From NCBI GenBank assembly GCA_017305665.1, contig JAFKKH010000021.1:62001-126000 (forward strand): a stretch of 64,000 nucleotides of DNA, written 5' to 3'. Position 1 is the stretch's first letter. Each line of letters opens with the position of its first letter. The position numbers and the translations under genes are program-made. The DNA comes from Hyphomicrobiales bacterium. GTDB lineage: Bacteria > Pseudomonadota > Alphaproteobacteria > Rhizobiales > Xanthobacteraceae. The notes beneath the pieces were generated by a model. That model was not told the DNA's origin, made no database searches, and was given only the letters and a program-made list of their open reading frames with translations. Shown in pieces: positions 60,823 through 64,000 of this stretch.

Positions 60823-61659
60823 ATGGTCGAGATGCGTTCAGCGGTCGACTTCTACGAGCGCCACCCGATCTCGGCGGAGATCATCCTCTCCAGACTCACT
60901 GCCAGCCGGGGACACCTCGACGACCTCGCGCCATCGGAATTGTTCGCACACGATCAGGATCATTACGGCGGGCTGGCCGCCAACGACGCGCTGGCCGAAC
61001 GCGCCGGTATCGGACCGGGCTCCCGTGTCGTCGATTTTTGCGCGGGCCTTGGTGGGCCGGCGCGCTATTTCGCGGATCGCTACGGCGCCGATGTCACCGG
61101 CATCGAATTGACGCCGGCGCGCGTCAAGGGCGCGCAAGAATTGACGCGGCGCGTCGGGTTGCACGACCGCGTACGTGTGATCGGCGGCGATGTGATGCGG
61201 GTTGCATTGCCCGATGCCAGCGCCGATGTCGTCATCAGTCAGGAAGCGCTGCTCCACGTGCCCGACAAGGCGCGGGTTCTGGCTGAAGCCTTTCGAATCC
61301 TGAAACCCGGCGGCCGACTCGCATTCACGGATTGGGTCGCCCACCGCGCGCTCTCCGCCGATGACAGGGCGTTGATGTGGCAGGGCATGGCCGTCACCGA
61401 TCTCTACAGTTTTGCGGCGTATGAGGACCTCATCCGTAACGCGGGCTTCGCAGTCGAGTCGGCCGAGGATCTGACGGCGGATTGGGGTGAGATTCTGCGC
61501 GAGCGGCTCGCGATGTATCGGAAGCTCCGCGCGGAAGCGCAGACGGCGGGCGCGCCGGCCGGCCATGACGCGTTTTATGAAAGCTATGTGCGCTTTGTCG
61601 ATCTGGTGAACGATGCCGCTCTTGGCGGCGGGCGCTTCACCGCCGAAAAACCGGCCTGA
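60823..61659 (+). CDS. SAM-dependent methyltransferase, class I
   Basis: A 278-residue methyltransferase. SAM motif I VVDFCAGLGGPARYFADRYGADVTGIEL (about 67-94) and the post-motif VIGGDVMRVALPDASADVVISQEALLHVPDKARVLAEAFRILKPGGRLAFTDW are clear. The N-terminus (VDFYERHPISAEIILSRLTASRG) and the C-terminal LRERLAMYRKLR suggest a relative of sarcosine/dimethylglycine or sterol-type methyltransferases, yet the substrate is undetermined. It follows the J-domain gene by 26 bases on the same strand and may be cotranscribed. Confidence 0.83.
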   Translation: MVEMRSAVDFYERHPISAEIILSRLTASRGHLDDLAPSELFAHDQDHYGGLAANDALAERAGIGPGSRVVDFCAGLGGPARYFADRYGADVTGIELTPARVKGAQELTRRVGLHDRVRVIGGDVMRVALPDASADVVISQEALLHVPDKARVLAEAFRILKPGGRLAFTDWVAHRALSADDRALMWQGMAVTDLYSFAAYEDLIRNAGFAVESAEDLTADWGEILRERLAMYRKLRAEAQTAGAPAGHDAFYESYVRFVDLVNDAALGGGRFTAEKPA

Positions 61660-61683
61660 TCGTTCATCGCTGTACCACGTGGC

Positions 61684-62340
61684 TTACCTCAGACGCTTCA
61701 CCGGCGCGTTGATGCCGCGCCGGCGGCGAATGCACCAGACCACGAGCCCTGCGATCACACTGGCGACAAGCACGGTCGGCAGCCAGTAGTGACGCACCAG
61801 GGCCGCGGGGTGGGCGAAGCCGCCATAGCGGTGCAGCACCGACACCGCCGCCATTCCCGGCACGATATGCGCCGAGGCCCACATCACGATCGCGACGACG
61901 TTGACGCCATAGAAGCGTTGCGGCGGCATCCCCAACGCGCCCGCGGTCAGCGGCACGAAGGCGCGCACCGGCGCAACGAAGCGGGCGAAGAACACCGCGA
62001 GCGTGCCGTAGCGATTGAAGAAGGCCTCGCTCTGCGCGACCACGCCGGGATAGCGGGCCATCGGCCATGCGCTGAGGATTTCCCGCTGCGAGCGATGACC
62101 GATCCAGAACGCGGTGCCGTCGCCGATGACAGCCCCCGATATCGCGGCCAGCATGACCGGCAGGAATTTCAATTCGCCGTCGCCGATCAGCGCGCTGAGC
62201 GCCAGAATAATCGTCGATCCCGGAATGACCGACCCGAACACCGGGACGGCTTCCAGCAGCGCGGCGAGAAAGACAGTGAGATAGGCGAGGCCGGCATGGG
62301 CGGAGACGATGCCGGTCAGGTGCGCGATGTAGTCAGTCAC
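61684..62340 (-). CDS. DedA family membrane protein
   Basis: A 218-residue SNARE-associated/VTT-type protein. Helices at about 20-40 (YLTVFLAALLEAVPVFGSVIPGSTIILA), 55-75, 135-160 and 185-210. The DedA blocks FGSVIPGSTIILALSALIG, GDGTAFWIGHRSQREIL and ARFVAPVRAFVPLTAGALGMPPQRFYGVNV are present, with the conserved Glu and Arg residues in the re-entrant loops. DedA proteins are implicated in lipid flipping (undecaprenyl phosphate, phospholipids) and in proton-motive force maintenance. It is convergent with the methyltransferase and divergent from cobS. Confidence 0.9.
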   Translation of the reverse strand: MTDYIAHLTGIVSAHAGLAYLTVFLAALLEAVPVFGSVIPGSTIILALSALIGDGELKFLPVMLAAISGAVIGDGTAFWIGHRSQREILSAWPMARYPGVVAQSEAFFNRYGTLAVFFARFVAPVRAFVPLTAGALGMPPQRFYGVNVVAIVMWASAHIVPGMAAVSVLHRYGGFAHPAALVRHYWLPTVLVASVIAGLVVWCIRRRRGINAPVKRLR

Positions 62341-62628
62341 GAAATCCCCGTTTCCGCGTCGTGGCTGACGCTCCGGTCAAATGCCGCTATGGCGGTCCGG
62401 GTTCAATAGCGGGCGCTGCCACAAAAACTTTGCCCGATCGTGCCCTGATTCGCAGGGCAGCCTTTCAAATTCCGCAGCAAGCACCTATCTCAATGATATT
62501 CCAATGGAACTTTGATCGCACGGCGGGCTTCTGCCCGCCACGGCTCTCTGCTAGGTTTCGCGCGAGCCCCTCATCCGTAGCCATGCGCAATTCTGGTTTC
62601 GGGAGTGCCCCGGAACCTCGGAGGATTG

Positions 62629-63627
62629 ATGACGACCGCCGCCACGACCAAGACTGAAGCCCCCACCCGGTTGCCAGACATGAAGGTTTCGGTCCGGCAG
62701 GTGTTCGGGATCGACAGCGATCTCGAGGTTCCTGCCTATTCCGAAGCCGATCCCCATGTGCCCGACGTCGATCCGGATTATCGCTTCGACCGCCCGACCA
62801 CGCTCGCGATCCTCGCCGGTTTTGCCAAGAACCGCCGCGTCATGGTCACCGGCTATCACGGCACCGGTAAATCGACCCACATCGAGCAGGTGGCGGCGCG
62901 GCTGAACTGGCCCTGCGTGCGCGTCAACCTCGACAGCCACATCAGCCGTATCGACCTCGTCGGCAAGGATGCGATCGTGGTCAAGGACGGCAAGCAGATC
63001 ACCGAATTCCGCGACGGCATCCTGCCGTGGGCGTACCAGAACAACGTGGCGCTGTGCTTCGACGAATACGATGCCGGCCGTCCCGACGTGATGTTCGTGA
63101 TCCAGCGCGTGCTGGAATCCTCGGGCCGTCTGACGCTGCTGGACCAGAGCCGGGTCATCAAGCCGCATCCGGCGTTCCGCCTGTTCTCGACCGCCAATAC
63201 CATCGGCCTCGGCGACACCTCGGGCCTCTATCACGGCACCCAGCAGATCAATCAGGCGCAGATGGACCGCTGGAACATCGTCACCACGCTGAATTATCTG
63301 CCGCACGACAACGAGGTCGAGATCGTGGTGGCCAAGGCCAAGCACTATCGCACGCCGGAAGGCCGCGACATCGTCGGCAAGATGGTGCGGCTCGCGGACC
63401 TGACCCGCAATGCCTTCGCCAACGGCGATCTCTCCACGGTGATGAGCCCGCGTACGGTCATCACCTGGGCCGAGAATGCCGAGATCTTCGGCGATATCGG
63501 CTTCGCGTTCCGCGTCACCTTCCTTAACAAGTGCGACGAGCTCGAGCGTCCGCTGGTCGCCGAGTTCTATCAGCGCTGCTTCAACGCCGAGCTGCCGGAG
63601 TCGGCGGTCAACGTGGCGCTGAGCTGA
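62629..63627 (+). CDS. cobS: Cobaltochelatase subunit CobS
   Basis: A 332-residue AAA+ ATPase that with CobT powers CobN-mediated cobalt insertion into hydrogenobyrinic acid a,c-diamide in aerobic cobalamin synthesis. ATG 62629 follows GGAGGA; the frame extends 8 codons further upstream without ribosome site. Motifs: Walker [31 protein letters not shown] (about 85), Walker [24 protein letters not shown], sensor [37 protein letters not shown]5/CobS-type N-terminus ([13 protein letters not shown]) is present. No cobalamin riboswitch was recognised in the 288-base upstream gap. CobT follows after a repeat. Confidence 0.95.
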   Translation: MTTAATTKTEAPTRLPDMKVSVRQVFGIDSDLEVPAYSEADPHVPDVDPDYRFDRPTTLAILAGFAKNRRVMVTGYHGTGKSTHIEQVAARLNWPCVRVNLDSHISRIDLVGKDAIVVKDGKQITEFRDGILPWAYQNNVALCFDEYDAGRPDVMFVIQRVLESSGRLTLLDQSRVIKPHPAFRLFSTANTIGLGDTSGLYHGTQQINQAQMDRWNIVTTLNYLPHDNEVEIVVAKAKHYRTPEGRDIVGKMVRLADLTRNAFANGDLSTVMSPRTVITWAENAEIFGDIGFAFRVTFLNKCDELERPLVAEFYQRCFNAELPESAVNVALS

Positions 63628-63684
63628 GACTGACTTTCTTCCCTCTCCCCTTGCGGAGACGATTGAAACGAAGTGCTTGCGGTT

Positions 63685-63874
63685 TCCCTCCCCCTTGTGG
63701 GGAGGGTCGCATAGGCGACCTTAGGTCGCCGTACTGAAAAAGGACGCCGATGCTTTGCATCGGCTATTGCGAAGCGGAGGCTGGGGTGGGGGTCATCAAT
63801 CCCAGCCTTCGTTGCTACGGAACCCCCACCCGGCTGGTCCAGGGGCCAGCCACCCTCCCCACAAGGGGGAGGGA
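63685..63874. repeat. Nested palindromic repeat between cobS and cobT
   Basis: Outer 23-base arms 63685-63707 and 63852-63874 are perfect reverse complements (TCCCTCCCCCTTGTGG start). Inner arms GGGTGGGGGT (63784-63793) and ACCCCCACCC (63822-63831) enclose a short loop. Extra hairpins GGCGACC/GGTCGCC and GCCGATGC/GCATCGGC lie between. Same plan as 38921-39061. It separates cobS from cobT, whose genes are adjacent without such DNA in other rhizobia as I recall. Confidence 0.85.
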
Positions 63875-63901
63875 CGAAGAGTCACCGAGGTTCGGGTCGC
63901 G

Positions 63902-64000
63902 ATGAGCACAACACCACCGAGCAACAAATTCCGCACCGGGCCGAAGGAAGCGCCGACCGAGCCGTTCAAGCGCGCGGTGACCTCGTGCCTGCGCGCCATC
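63902..64000 (+). CDS. cobT: Cobaltochelatase subunit CobT (partial, C-terminus outside window)
   Basis: The first 33 codons of cobT: MSTTPPSNKFRTGPKEAPTE, then PFKRAVTSCLRAI, the beginning of the CobT N-terminal region (KRAVxxCLRAIA). The gene runs off the right edge of the window. CobT forms the second ring of the chelatase with CobS. It starts 27 bases after the repeat between the two genes. Confidence 0.85.
   Translation, partial: MSTTPPSNKFRTGPKEAPTEPFKRAVTSCLRAI

Noticed and set aside
62341-62628. A cobalamin riboswitch upstream of cobS.
   Set aside because: The B12-box and the conserved core motifs were not found; GCTGCCAC near 62414 is not enough.

Overview
The window looks like chromosomal DNA of an alphaproteobacterium of the Bradyrhizobium / Rhodopseudomonas / Tardiphaga group (Nitrobacteraceae). 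The evidence is high GC with strong third-position GC bias, rhizobial gene orders (lysC-ptsP-prfA-prmC-DUF4167; bolA / J-domain gene / cobS-cobT; xerD / aroK-aroB), rhizobial palindromic intergenic repeats, and an aerobic benzoyl-CoA (box) cluster. This assignment comes from gene order and protein character; no database search was possible. Almost everything is ordinary chromosome. There is no prophage, CRISPR array, transposase or rRNA, and I recognised no tRNA.

Region by region. 0-6.3 kb: a histidine kinase overlapping its response regulator (cut by the window start), an orphan UgpB-like sugar-binding protein, and an exbB-exbD-tonB operon. 6.4-18.4 kb: aromatic acid catabolism, with a feruloyl-CoA synthase-like ligase, an NDH-2, boxR, benzoate-CoA ligase, an alpha/beta hydrolase, a DUF309 protein, then boxC, boxB and boxA. 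18.4-21.4 kb: polyhydroxybutyrate genes phaR, phaA and phaB, with a 26-bp palindrome between phaR and phaA. The box pathway yields acetyl-CoA and succinyl-CoA, so carbon could flow directly into PHB. 21.5-25.4 kb: a DMT exporter, a cupin, gloB, a methyltransferase and a DUF4167 protein. 25.8-32.4 kb: a minus-strand run lysC-marC-ptsP-prfA-prmC. 32.5-38 kb: two long hairpin repeats, a PH-domain protein, ubiG, two EamA transporters, and a tightly overlapped comF-grxC-nitrilase-DUF1178 operon. 38-45.7 kb: an NDUFAF5-like methyltransferase, mutT between two large palindromic repeats (one carrying a DUF559 endonuclease-like gene in its loop), argJ, a parvulin and secA.

45.8-51 kb is the most accessory-looking part: a possible small gene remnant, a TPR protein, and three unfamiliar exported Cys-containing proteins around a divergent promoter region that holds four 14-bp tandem repeats, then a YafK-type L,D-transpeptidase. 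51-64 kb returns to housekeeping genes: accA, xerD, aroK-aroB, a CorC-like protein, a DUF2336 / PilZ / zinc-ribbon operon, an AraC-type regulator, bolA, a J-domain protein, a methyltransferase, DedA, cobS and the start of cobT.

The best leads for something undescribed are: (1) a family of nested palindromes (outer CCCTCCCC-type arms, inner GGGGTGGGG-type arms), one of which holds the DUF559 gene exactly in its loop; (2) the exported Cys-rich gene group with its 14-bp iterated promoter repeats; (3) two related long hairpins upstream of the PH-domain gene; (4) a 479-bp gene-free stretch beside prmC with non-coding composition; and (5) operator candidates in the box and pha clusters.
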